In this document: piece after piece, positions 6,976 to 14,854 of the stretch
Layout of the letters: each line of letters starts with the position of its first letter
Numbering within the stretch: the first letter of the stretch is position 1
Source: an uncultured Eubacterium sp.
GTDB taxonomy: Bacteria > Bacillota > Clostridia > Lachnospirales > Lachnospiraceae
NCBI GenBank assembly: GCA_945920185.1
Contig: CAMEJP010000009.1
Location: forward strand, 1-43,420
DNA: 43,420 nt
Direction: 5' to 3'
Position numbers and translations under genes: made by a program
Notes under the pieces: generated by a model
Database searches by the model: none
The model's input: the letters and a program-made list of their open reading frames with translations, nothing else
What the model was told of the DNA's origin: nothing

Positions 6976-8610
6976 TTATACTATTCCACGGCCACGTACT
7001 TTTTTACTTGCATAGTTACATACCAATACAAGCACACAGCTTGCGATTGATCTTACAAGACCAACTGCTGTGGTGTAACCAAATTCCTGTACGCCCTGTG
7101 AGAATGTTTTTGCATAAACGTATGTCTGAACAACCTGTGCTACCTTTGTAACTGAGTTGTTGATTAAGACGAATACTGACTCAAAAAGGTTCATAATCTT
7201 AGCTAAGTTAAGAATAAGAACTGTGATAATTGTATTTGCAAGAGAAGGCATTGTAATATATATCATTCTCTTCCAACGGTTAGCACCATCAATCTGGGCA
7301 GCCTCATACAAATCAGGGCTGATACCTGACAATGTTGCCAAATAAAGAATTGTTGACCAACCTACGTTCTTCCAAAGATTGATGAAGTAGTATGTCGGAC
7401 GCCACATCTCAGGAGTACGCAGGAACTTAAGCGGCTCACTTGTGATATTCATAGTCTGTAAAACCGTATTTACAAGACCTGTATCAGTAAGTAAAAGACG
7501 GAATACTGTAGCTGCAACTACCCATGACATAAAGTGTGGCAGATAAATAATTGTCTGTACTGTCTTCTTAAAGCCGATTGTAACAATTTCATTAAGCATA
7601 AGCGAAATGATAACTGCTATAAATGTGCTTAAGAGCAGGTTGACAATACTGATTTCAAATGTGTTAATGAATGCTCTCCAGAAATCCTTTGATTCAAATA
7701 TCTGTGTAAACTGATAAATACCAACATATTTTGGTACACTGGTTGCCTCATAGATAGTGAAAGAATATCTGATACCGAGCATTGGGAAGTAGTTAAAGAT
7801 ACCAACCAAAACAAATACAGGAAGGAACATAAGATAGAACCATCTGTATGTATACATTCTTGAAAGTGTAGAATGCCTGTTTGTTACAAGGTTTGCATTA
7901 GCCATTTCCTTCTTAAAGAACTTAAGAATATCGATAAATACACCTGCTATAGCGATAACGATACCTGCTGCCGTAACATAGATACCTAATCCTATCTCAG
8001 CTATACCATTCTTAAGCAAGTCGCTTACAGACATACCTGCAAGCTCGAGTTGTTTCTGATAACGTTCAACCTTCTTGATGTTATCAACAGCTTCAGCTGA
8101 CATACCCATATCTGTGAGTACGCCCTTCATCTGAGCTCTTGTATACAACTCTATAACTCTAGGATCTAAGTGTGCATCTTGAATTACAAAATAGTATACA
8201 ACTGCTGTTATAGCAGCACCTATTGTTGTAATCAAAGAATATTTTTCAAGTTTAAGTACGCATAAAACAATTGTTGCAAGCAACAATGCCATAAATATAT
8301 ACCAGAACATAGCACCAAAAGTATTAGTACTCATTCCAGAGTATACTTCAACAGTTTCTAACCACGACAAATCTTCTGTAAGGTATACAGATGTATCCTT
8401 CAGAATCTGTCCACCATTCATAAAACCAAATGCGATTTCTACTAATGATTTAAGCTGGACGAAAGGCAGAAGACCTCCTATGAATGCTATAATTGCTCCG
8501 GCTATTGCGATTATTCTGACATTCTTCTCTTCATGAATAATTGGAGCGCCACATTTAGGGCATTTTTTTGCGCGTTTTGGTACCTGAGTATTGCATGATT
8601 TACATAACAT
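6976..8610 (-). CDS. LplB-type sugar ABC permease with zinc-ribbon and membrane N-terminal extension
   Basis: The 544-residue partner permease. A zinc ribbon opens the protein (Cys3-x2-Cys6 and Cys17-x2-Cys20), followed by about four membrane helices (near 31-53, 95-120, 122-142, 204-231) with a charged helical segment at 145-200. The LplB/YteP permease domain begins near 250 and carries the EAA loop EAAQIDG at 436. Family members normally have about 300 residues and lack the first 240. The frame is open to 8694, but ATG 8610 is preferred: GAGG lies 8 bases upstream, the zinc ribbon starts right there, and the longer version would run into the intergenic hairpin region. The zinc ribbon suggests a protein contact or sensing role in the cytoplasm, which is an inference. 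Confidence 0.87.
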   Translation of the reverse strand: MLCKSCNTQVPKRAKKCPKCGAPIIHEEKNVRIIAIAGAIIAFIGGLLPFVQLKSLVEIAFGFMNGGQILKDTSVYLTEDLSWLETVEVYSGMSTNTFGAMFWYIFMALLLATIVLCVLKLEKYSLITTIGAAITAVVYYFVIQDAHLDPRVIELYTRAQMKGVLTDMGMSAEAVDNIKKVERYQKQLELAGMSVSDLLKNGIAEIGLGIYVTAAGIVIAIAGVFIDILKFFKKEMANANLVTNRHSTLSRMYTYRWFYLMFLPVFVLVGIFNYFPMLGIRYSFTIYEATSVPKYVGIYQFTQIFESKDFWRAFINTFEISIVNLLLSTFIAVIISLMLNEIVTIGFKKTVQTIIYLPHFMSWVVAATVFRLLLTDTGLVNTVLQTMNITSEPLKFLRTPEMWRPTYYFINLWKNVGWSTILYLATLSGISPDLYEAAQIDGANRWKRMIYITMPSLANTIITVLILNLAKIMNLFESVFVLINNSVTKVAQVVQTYVYAKTFSQGVQEFGYTTAVGLVRSIASCVLVLVCNYASKKVRGRGIV

Positions 8611-8680
8611 TTCCATACCCTCTTTCTTCAAATACTTGTAGAAACCGAAATTTCCCAAAAGCTTTTTCAAATTTTTTTCA

Positions 8681-8726
8681 CAAAAATTGGGCAAGCCCCC
8701 TAGGCGTTACCGCCTAGGGATTACCC
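8681..8726 (-). terminator. hairpin and T-tract between binding-protein and permease genes
   Basis: A perfect 9-bp stem CCCTAGGCG (8698-8706) / CGCCTAGGG (8711-8719) with loop TTAC is extended by an outer GGG/CCC pair (8689-8691, 8724-8726). In minus sense it is followed by AATTTTTG. It fits a leaky terminator or RNA-stabilising element that keeps the binding protein more abundant than its permeases, a common arrangement in ABC importer operons. Confidence 0.75.
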
Positions 8727-8768
8727 AACAGAAAACCCTATTCACTAGAATTTTCATAGTTCAAAGAA

Positions 8769-10379
8769 TTATTCCTCGTTTAATGAGTCAAGACAAGCTG
8801 TAACCTTTTGACCCATTTCCTTCTCGTAATCAGCCATAGCTTCATCGTATGACATAAGTCCCTGAATTACCTGCTGTGCAAGCTGCTTTCTCTTATCCAT
8901 AATCTCGCCCTTTACAGCTGAAACAACTGATGTAGACTTGATTGCTGGAGCTGGAGTAGAGTTAGCATCAAACATTGCCTGACAATCACGTGTAAGCTTT
9001 GTGATTGTTGTGATGTTTTCAAGTCCGTTTGCTGGATCCTGACCTTCCTTGTATGAACAGAAAGCAAGAAGTGGGTCGATGTTGTTCTTTGAAATCCAGT
9101 TAGAAGCCTTCTTGTTTAACTTGAAGTGGAACTGACCCTCTGCGTATGTGTAGTCCTTTCCCTTGAATGTGATTGTCTCAGCCTTGTTATCCCACTGAGC
9201 ACCCTTTGCACCATACATCCAAACTGACTGTACTGCGCCACCGTCAAAGATTGGCTCGATGAAGTACTTGTAGATACCTGCTGCATTGTTAGCATCCTTT
9301 GTGATACAGATAGCTGGGCCCTGTCTCTCAAAGTACTTACCAACCTCAGCGATTGGCTTCAATGCAACTACATCACCCTGACCATTTTCATCAAGAGCAA
9401 AAGTCTTATCCTTGTTAGAAATGTTTACTGTCAATGTGTTCATCCATGTACCAGCCCAGTATGTTACAACACCGGCCTTGTTCTCGATGAAGTTGTTACG
9501 AGCCTGTGATGTACCATTCTCGCCCATTGCTGGATCAAGAAGACCTGCTGCATAAGCCTTTGTAAGTCTGTCAAGAGCAGCCTTCATCTCTGGCTGTGTA
9601 AATCCGTCTACCCACTTTCCGTCCTTCTGGATGAAATCTGGGTAAGCATCCTGCCAGAACTCTGGCAAGTAGTTAACATATGGAGCTTCATTTGTGATAT
9701 AACCGGCAGCTGTAACAACATAGTCCTTACCAAGTGTAGACTTCATTGCTACCAATGCATTGTAGTAATCATCATATGTCTTGATATCTTCAGCCTTCTT
9801 GCCGATAGCATCTAACCATGACTTTCTTACATATGTAACGCAACCGTTACCACGAACTGTTGGAAGTCCGTAAAGACCAAGCTCACCATTTCTGCCTTCA
9901 ACATAGTATGTCTCGATAACATCAAGTGCAAGCTGTGAGAATCTTCCGTCTTCTCTTATGTCTGAAGCTTCCCAGTCTTCCTTGAAGTCATAGAGAACAC
10001 CCTTTGCAGCATATGTAGCGTAGTTATCTGCGCTTAACATAAGTACATCAGGAACATCTCCTGAAGCGAATGCCTGTGATACATACTCAGCATACTTTGA
10101 ATGGTCTGGACGAACCCATGTAATCTTCATTCCATATGCCTCGTCGTAAGCCTTGTACAAAGCATCTGTAACAAGCTCAGCTTCTTCTGTTTCCTTAAGG
10201 ATTGTACCATCCCACATTACTGTTACAGAAGATGGCTTTTCATAAGTCAAAGTCTTCTTTGTTGACTCTTTAGCCTTTGTTGTTCCGTTAGAATCGCCAT
10301 CTTTCTTACATGCAGCCATGCTGAATGAAAGAACAAGAACAAGTCCGAGAGAAACAACTCTTTTAACTGTTTTTTTCAT
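8769..10379 (-). CDS. extracellular sugar-binding lipoprotein of an LplA-type ABC importer
   Basis: A 536-residue solute-binding protein that captures the oligosaccharide outside the cell and delivers it to the two permeases downstream. The N-terminus is a lipoprotein signal peptide (KK at 2-3, hydrophobic core 8-20, Cys24 in MAAC), so it is lipid-anchored to the membrane face. The length and the pattern of aromatic residues fit the large LplA/YtcQ type rather than the ~420-residue MalE type. GGAGGG precedes the ATG at 10379. It is first in the operon, driven by the promoter at 10460-10489, and separated from the permeases by a 158-base gap with a hairpin. Family relatives import rhamnogalacturonan or other complex oligosaccharides. 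The exact ligand is inferred from the downstream pectin enzymes. Confidence 0.88.
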   Translation of the reverse strand: MKKTVKRVVSLGLVLVLSFSMAACKKDGDSNGTTKAKESTKKTLTYEKPSSVTVMWDGTILKETEEAELVTDALYKAYDEAYGMKITWVRPDHSKYAEYVSQAFASGDVPDVLMLSADNYATYAAKGVLYDFKEDWEASDIREDGRFSQLALDVIETYYVEGRNGELGLYGLPTVRGNGCVTYVRKSWLDAIGKKAEDIKTYDDYYNALVAMKSTLGKDYVVTAAGYITNEAPYVNYLPEFWQDAYPDFIQKDGKWVDGFTQPEMKAALDRLTKAYAAGLLDPAMGENGTSQARNNFIENKAGVVTYWAGTWMNTLTVNISNKDKTFALDENGQGDVVALKPIAEVGKYFERQGPAICITKDANNAAGIYKYFIEPIFDGGAVQSVWMYGAKGAQWDNKAETITFKGKDYTYAEGQFHFKLNKKASNWISKNNIDPLLAFCSYKEGQDPANGLENITTITKLTRDCQAMFDANSTPAPAIKSTSVVSAVKGEIMDKRKQLAQQVIQGLMSYDEAMADYEKEMGQKVTACLDSLNEE

Positions 10380-10408
10380 AAAAATAAACCCTCCTTTTTG
10401 GTTTTTGA

Positions 10409-10452
10409 ATGAGAACAGTCATCTCATCGTCAATTGAAACTGTTTTAATTGA
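10409..10452 (-). promoter_or_regulatory. two dyads in the binding-protein leader
   Basis: ATGAGA (10409-10414) / TCTCAT (10422-10427) and TCAATT (10430-10435) / AATTGA (10447-10452) lie one after the other between the -10 element and the ribosome-binding site. They could be operators or RNA hairpins. No regulator gene is in the window. Confidence 0.4.
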
Positions 10453-10459
10453 CTTAATT

Positions 10460-10489
10460 ACTATAACACATATTGTACGAATATAACAA
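10460..10489 (-). promoter_or_regulatory. sigma-A promoter of the sugar importer operon
   Basis: In minus sense, TTGTTA (10484-10489) and TATAGT (10460-10465) are 18 bp apart. They lie about 80 bases before the binding-protein start. Confidence 0.6.
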
Positions 10490-10540
10490 GAGGTTTTTTT
10501 GTTTTTTTTGTGTATTTTGTATTATATTTTGCCAAAAACG

Positions 10541-10556
10541 CATCTCAAAACATCTC
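10541..10556 (-). promoter_or_regulatory. GAGATG direct repeats upstream of the importer promoter
   Basis: CATCTC occurs at 10541-10546 and 10551-10556 (GAGATG in minus sense), exactly 10 bp apart and about 55 bp upstream of the -35. Same-face direct repeats are typical of activator sites. Importers of this type are often controlled by YesM/YesN-like two-component systems, but no such gene is present here. Confidence 0.35.
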
Positions 10557-10619
10557 ATTTTGTATAATTCTAACCAATTTCATCAAAAAAATTATGCAAA
10601 ATGCCTATAACACCCTTCG

Positions 10620-11249
10620 TCACATTTTTACAATTTTCCCTTTATGTACGCCAAATTCCGCTTCTTTTCTGTACATAAATTCAATTTTTCCTCCGGTAAG
10701 TTCAACCATTGCATCTTCAAACTGCTTTATCTTTTGCTTCTCTACTATCACGGTAAATGTGACATTTCCGGCATACAGACTTTCTACTATATAATATTCA
10801 TTTTCCGAAGCCATATACTGAAGTTTTCCCACAAAGGCATAGTCAAGCTCAAACCTATACTCCATACCGTACATTTTCTCTATAATAACCGAATTGTCCA
10901 GTCCTGCCTTTGTACTTTCCTGATAAGCCCTTATAAGACCTCCTGTTCCAAGAAGTGTTCCGCCGAAATACCTCGTCACGACCACAAGGCAGCCCGTCAG
11001 CTCATTTGCAGTCAGAATGTCAAGCATAGGCTTTCCCGCAGTACCCTGAGGCTCTCCGTCATCACTAAAGCGCAGAATTTCCCCCACCGAAAGTGCATAG
11101 CAGTTATGCCTTGCATCCCAGTATTTCTTTTTTGTTTCTTCTATATATCTTAGTGCCTCATCATAGCTTTCTATTTTGTATACATTTGCAATAAATCTTG
11201 ACTTCTTTTCGACAATCTCGCCCTGTCCGCCTTTAATTAATACCTTCAA
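10620..11249 (-). CDS. YigZ/IMPACT family protein
   Basis: The 209-residue protein belongs to the widespread YigZ (UPF0029/IMPACT) family, whose bacterial role is not established; the eukaryotic relative IMPACT acts on translation control. Visible signatures are the KKSRFIA start, the DARHNCYA and FSDDGEPQGTAGKPML segments, and VTRYFGGTLLGTGGLIRAY, all in the N-terminal domain (1-130). The C-terminal ferredoxin-like domain covers about 135-200. The start is a TTG at 11249, preceded by AAGGA at normal spacing; no ATG is available nearby that keeps the conserved N-terminus. It has its own promoter and no clear terminator before the importer operon. Confidence 0.9.
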   Translation of the reverse strand: MKVLIKGGQGEIVEKKSRFIANVYKIESYDEALRYIEETKKKYWDARHNCYALSVGEILRFSDDGEPQGTAGKPMLDILTANELTGCLVVVTRYFGGTLLGTGGLIRAYQESTKAGLDNSVIIEKMYGMEYRFELDYAFVGKLQYMASENEYYIVESLYAGNVTFTVIVEKQKIKQFEDAMVELTGGKIEFMYRKEAEFGVHKGKIVKM

Positions 11250-11286
11250 GCTATTCCTTCTTTCACATATTTATGTATGTTGTACC

Positions 11287-11315
11287 ATTTTATCACAATT
11301 TTTTATGATATTCAA
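11287..11315 (-). promoter_or_regulatory. sigma-A promoter of the yigZ-like gene
   Basis: Minus sense TTGAAT (11310-11315), 17-bp spacer, TAAAAT (11287-11292), about 38 bases before the TTG start. The 353-base intergenic region 11250-11602 otherwise holds only this and the divergent promoter at 11532. Confidence 0.6.
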
Positions 11316-11531
11316 GAAATCACATTCTTCCTGTATCAACCGTATCCCGTCTTTCATTCTGCCTTTTATACTTTCTTCTCATACACCTTTCCCTTTTGTC
11401 AAATTCTTTTTCAGCTTTGCAAAATCTGCATATTTTTTCCATAGGCGGAAATACTCATAAAAGATATTGCGTATCACTGATAACCCGTGCCGTTTGTAAT
11501 TTGTTATTTTTTTGTGAAATTGCAGTATTTT

Positions 11532-11560
11532 TTGACTTTTACATTTTGTTTTGTTATAAT
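11532..11560 (+). promoter_or_regulatory. near-consensus sigma-A promoter of the penicillin-binding protein gene
   Basis: TTGACT (11532-11537), 17-bp spacer, TATAAT (11555-11560). The start codon lies 42 bases downstream at 11603. This is one of the closest matches to the vegetative consensus in the window. Confidence 0.85.
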
Positions 11561-11602
11561 ATAGCTTACTTATTCTATATAAGGAAAGGGTTGAACACTT
11601 TT

Positions 11603-14293
11603 ATGAATTACGGAAAAAAAGGCGTTTTAAATCGTCAGCGATATATCAATCCCATAGCAGGAAAGTTTGGAAAGAAAGCATTCCTTTTGGGAGTCAAGAT
11701 TCTTTTGGTCTGCTTCCTTCTTGTATCTGTAGCAGGAACGTGTGCCGGCATAGGTATGGTTAAAGGTGTGATTGATACCGCACCTGAAGTAAGCCTTATT
11801 GATGTCTCTCCTACCGGTTACAAAACCACCGTATATGACTGCAACGGCGAAGTTATTCAGGAGTTAATAGGAGCTTCGGCAAACAGAATATATGTTACAA
11901 TCGACAAGATACCTCTCGACCTGCAGCACGCATTTGTAGCCATAGAGGATGAGCGTTTCTACACACACAACGGCATTGACCCGAAGGGTATACTTCGTGC
12001 GGCAAAAATTGCCATTCAGAGCCGTTCTCTTGAGCAGGGTGCCAGCACCATCACCCAGCAGCTTTTAAAGAATAACGTATTCAACGCATTCAATGAGAGT
12101 ACCAGTGAAAAAATAAAGCGTAAAATTCAGGAGCAGTACCTTGCCCTTAAGCTCGAGGAGCAGCTTGACAAGGATACCATTCTTGAAAATTATCTCAATA
12201 CAATCAATCTCGGAAACGGTAATCTCGGCGTTCAGGCTGCCGCTCAGAACTATTTTGATAAGGATGTATCAGAGCTTACCGTTTCAGAATGTGCGGTTAT
12301 AGCAGCCATAACACAATATCCGGAAGGCTACAATCCGGTACGTTTTCCTGAAAACAATGCCAAGAGACGTAAAACCGTTCTTGAAAAAATGAAAGAGCAG
12401 GGTTATATATCACAGGAACAGTACGACGAAGCCATGGCAGATGACGTATATGCCCGAATACAGAATGTCCAGTCATATGCAGATAACGCAACAACCTATT
12501 CATATTTTGTAGATGAGCTTATAAAACAAGTTAAAAATGATTTGATTGAGCAGAAGGGCTACACTGAAACACAGGCTAACAACCTTATATACAAGGGTGG
12601 TCTTAAGATTATATCTACACAGGACTCCCGCATTCAGGCAATAGTTGACGAAGAATTTCAGAATCCTGAAAACTTTCCTGACAGCACTAAGGTATCCATT
12701 GAATACTCGCTTGTAGTCAAAGAGCTTGACGGAAAAGTATACAACTATACCGAAAATTCCATCCTCTACTATTTTGCCAAAAATGACAGTTCCTTCACAA
12801 GTATATTTGCGAGCAAAGAAGAGGCAGACGAATATATTGCAAAATTCAAAGAATACGCTCTCTCTGACGGCGGTTCAATCGAATATGAAAATGTTACCTA
12901 TGTTATGCAGCCACAGGCTTCCATGACCATAATGGACCAGACAACAGGCGAGGTAAAAGCCATAATCGGAGGACGCGGAGAAAAGACAGGAAGCCTTACA
13001 TTCAACCGTGCCACGGAAGCCACTAGACAGCCCGGTTCTACATTTAAGATAGTTACTACCTACGGTCCTGCCATAGATATGGGCAAACTTACCCTTGCCT
13101 CTGTAATTGACGATACACCTTATCACTACTCTTACGGCGACACAAAAATAGTAAGCAACTATGATAACAAATATATGGGACTTGTGGATGTACGTTTTGC
13201 CATAGCCGATTCAAGAAATATCCCGGCAGTAAAAGCATTGGCACTCATAACTCCTCAGGTAGGTTTTAACTATGCACTCAAATTCGGCTTTACCACACTG
13301 GTATCTCCGGAAAATGCAATAAACGGCATGCACGATATGGTAGAGTCTCTGTGTCTCGGCGGTCTTACACGAGGTGTAACGAACATTGATCTGTGTGCAG
13401 CTTATGCTTCCATTGCCAACAAAGGTGTCTACAACGAGCCGACATACTACACGGCAGTATATGACAGCGACGGAAATGTACTCCTTGACAACGCTAATCA
13501 GGATTCACACAGAGTAATTAAGGAAAGCACTTCCGAGATACTTACCTCTGCCCTTCAGTCAGTAACCAAAATCGGTACAGGTATGTATACCAACGTATCT
13601 TCACAGCCTGTTGCCGGCAAGACAGGTACCACAAACAATGATGTTGATAAGTGGTATGTAGGTTATACTCCTTATTACACAGGTGCCATATGGTTCGGAT
13701 ATGATGACAATTCAAAATATGACGGAAACGGTATTCTCCATGTAAGGCTATGGGGTAAGATAATGACCCGTGTTCACGAAGGTCTTGAACGTGGCGAGTA
13801 CACCATGTCAGATAACATTATTGAAGTCGAGGTATGTGCACAGTCAGGAAAGCTCCCTGTGGCAGGCGTATGTGACTGTGATCCACGCGGAAGCCAGCTT
13901 GTCAAGGAATACTTTATAAAAGGTACCGAGCCTACCGAAACATGTAACGTTCACGAAAAGGTAAAGATTTGTAACGAAACCGGTCAGCTTGCCACAAGCG
14001 GATGTACCCACATTACCGAACGGATTTATATTGTCAAGTCATCTTCCACAACGCTTTCAAACGAGCTTACCGAAGAGGAAATGAAACTTCCTGTCTTAGA
14101 CTGGGAATATGAATTGCCAAAGGGATTGACAAACTGCGTTAAGCACGCTCCTGTAAATACTTCCTCCGGAAACTCAGGAAGCAGTTCAAATTCTTCCACA
14201 GGCAGTACATCAGGCAGCACAAATACCACCGATAAAACTGACGAAAAGGCTACTTCCTCAACCAACACCACAAAGCCTACCACTTCTCATTAG
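11603..14293 (+). CDS. class A penicillin-binding protein (PBP1A-like)
   Basis: This 896-residue bifunctional cell-wall enzyme polymerises glycan strands and cross-links stem peptides outside the membrane. After a basic cytoplasmic N-terminus comes one membrane anchor (about 28-52). The GT51 glycosyltransferase domain shows EDERFY (115-120, with the catalytic Glu) and QGASTITQQL from 145. The transpeptidase domain has STFK with nucleophile Ser479, SRN at 537-539 and KTGT at 673-676. A cysteine-containing C-terminal region (about 735-805) is followed by a Ser/Thr/Gly-rich low-complexity tail. The frame is open from 11396, but that upstream part covers the promoter, so ATG 11603 is chosen, with GGAAAGGG 12 bases upstream. 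It stands alone between a promoter and a terminator. All catalytic motifs are intact. Confidence 0.95.
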   Translation: MNYGKKGVLNRQRYINPIAGKFGKKAFLLGVKILLVCFLLVSVAGTCAGIGMVKGVIDTAPEVSLIDVSPTGYKTTVYDCNGEVIQELIGASANRIYVTIDKIPLDLQHAFVAIEDERFYTHNGIDPKGILRAAKIAIQSRSLEQGASTITQQLLKNNVFNAFNESTSEKIKRKIQEQYLALKLEEQLDKDTILENYLNTINLGNGNLGVQAAAQNYFDKDVSELTVSECAVIAAITQYPEGYNPVRFPENNAKRRKTVLEKMKEQGYISQEQYDEAMADDVYARIQNVQSYADNATTYSYFVDELIKQVKNDLIEQKGYTETQANNLIYKGGLKIISTQDSRIQAIVDEEFQNPENFPDSTKVSIEYSLVVKELDGKVYNYTENSILYYFAKNDSSFTSIFASKEEADEYIAKFKEYALSDGGSIEYENVTYVMQPQASMTIMDQTTGEVKAIIGGRGEKTGSLTFNRATEATRQPGSTFKIVTTYGPAIDMGKLTLASVIDDTPYHYSYGDTKIVSNYDNKYMGLVDVRFAIADSRNIPAVKALALITPQVGFNYALKFGFTTLVSPENAINGMHDMVESLCLGGLTRGVTNIDLCAAYASIANKGVYNEPTYYTAVYDSDGNVLLDNANQDSHRVIKESTSEILTSALQSVTKIGTGMYTNVSSQPVAGKTGTTNNDVDKWYVGYTPYYTGAIWFGYDDNSKYDGNGILHVRLWGKIMTRVHEGLERGEYTMSDNIIEVEVCAQSGKLPVAGVCDCDPRGSQLVKEYFIKGTEPTETCNVHEKVKICNETGQLATSGCTHITERIYIVKSSSTTLSNELTEEEMKLPVLDWEYELPKGLTNCVKHAPVNTSSGNSGSSSNSSTGSTSGSTNTTDKTDEKATSSTNTTKPTTSH

Positions 14294-14299
14294 ATTTAC

Positions 14300-14336
14300 G
14301 CACTGGCAAATTTCAATTTTTGCCGGTGCTTTTTTA
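14300..14336 (+). terminator. intrinsic terminator of the penicillin-binding protein gene
   Basis: GCACTGGCAAA (14300-14310) pairs with TTTGCCGGTGC (14319-14329), followed by a T-run to 14336. It lies 7 bases after the stop codon. Confidence 0.88.
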
Positions 14337-14401
14337 TCATTTTTGGTCATTTTCACTATATATTTTCGTTTTCAAAAAGAGTATCATAATAGAGGCAAAT
14401 G

Positions 14402-14480
14402 TTTACACAGGATAATGATATCATTATCAAAAGATAATTGTGCGATTATCTTTTCCGGGTTTGTGACGAAGCATCACAAA
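14402..14480 (+). promoter_or_regulatory. structured leader of the V-ATPase operon with a Fur-box-like palindrome
   Basis: Three dyads in a row: the perfect 18-bp palindrome GATAATGATATCATTATC (14411-14428), the hairpin AAAAGATAAT/ATTATCTTTT (14429-14454) and TTTGTGA/TCACAAA (14460-14480). GATAAT and ATTATC alternate at 14411, 14423, 14433 and 14445, so alternative pairings are possible. TTTACA (14402-14407) with TATCAA (14425-14430) at 17 bp is a weak candidate promoter that would place the palindrome between -35 and -10. The first palindrome differs from the classic Fur box by loss of one central base. Confidence 0.5.
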
Positions 14481-14503
14481 CATCGGATATTAAAACCTAT
14501 GCT

Positions 14504-14515
14504 AACGCTTCGGAA
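14504..14515 (+). repeat. AACGCTTCGGAA start-site motif, copy 2
   Basis: AACGCTTCGGAA runs into TGGAGG and lies 11 bases before the ATG at 14527. Same motif and distance as at 56-67 and, with one base changed, at 17890-17901. Confidence 0.55.
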
Positions 14516-14526
14516 TGGAGGTAATT

Positions 14527-14850
14527 ATGGAGAATACGATTAATTCTTTAGCAGAAATAGAGGAACGCGCCCAAAGAATTATGGAGCATGCCACAGTGCA
14601 GCAAAAAGAGCTTTCCGACAGCTACGTCAAAAAACGTATTGCCCTTGAAAAGGATGTCGCTGCCGACACTGAAGCACAGTTAAATTCCTTAAAAACAAGA
14701 CTTGCAGACGAACTCGAAAACAATCTCTCAAAAACAAGAGAAGAAACTGACAAAGCTCTTGAGGCAATTCAGACAGAATACCGAATGCACCACCTTAATA
14801 TAGCCAAAAGCATTTTAAATGATCTGACTACCGTAGAAAGACTGGTGTAG
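14527..14850 (+). CDS. V-type ATPase peripheral stalk subunit G/H
   Basis: A 107-residue, highly charged protein that is one long coiled coil rich in Glu, Lys, Ala and Leu, with no membrane segment. It matches the small stalk subunit (NtpF/AtpH in bacterial and archaeal operons) that pairs with subunit E to hold the catalytic head against rotation. The frame opens at 14515, but ATG 14527 has GGAGG five bases upstream, so the four earlier codons are left out. As first gene of the nine-gene operon it directly follows the structured leader. Identification rests on size, coiled-coil character and position. Confidence 0.82.
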   Translation: MENTINSLAEIEERAQRIMEHATVQQKELSDSYVKKRIALEKDVAADTEAQLNSLKTRLADELENNLSKTREETDKALEAIQTEYRMHHLNIAKSILNDLTTVERLV

Positions 14851-14854
14851 TGCC

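Noticed and set aside
14026-14283. 85-codon minus-strand ORF
   Set aside because: Reverse of the low-complexity Ser/Thr tail of the penicillin-binding protein, which naturally lacks stops on the other strand.
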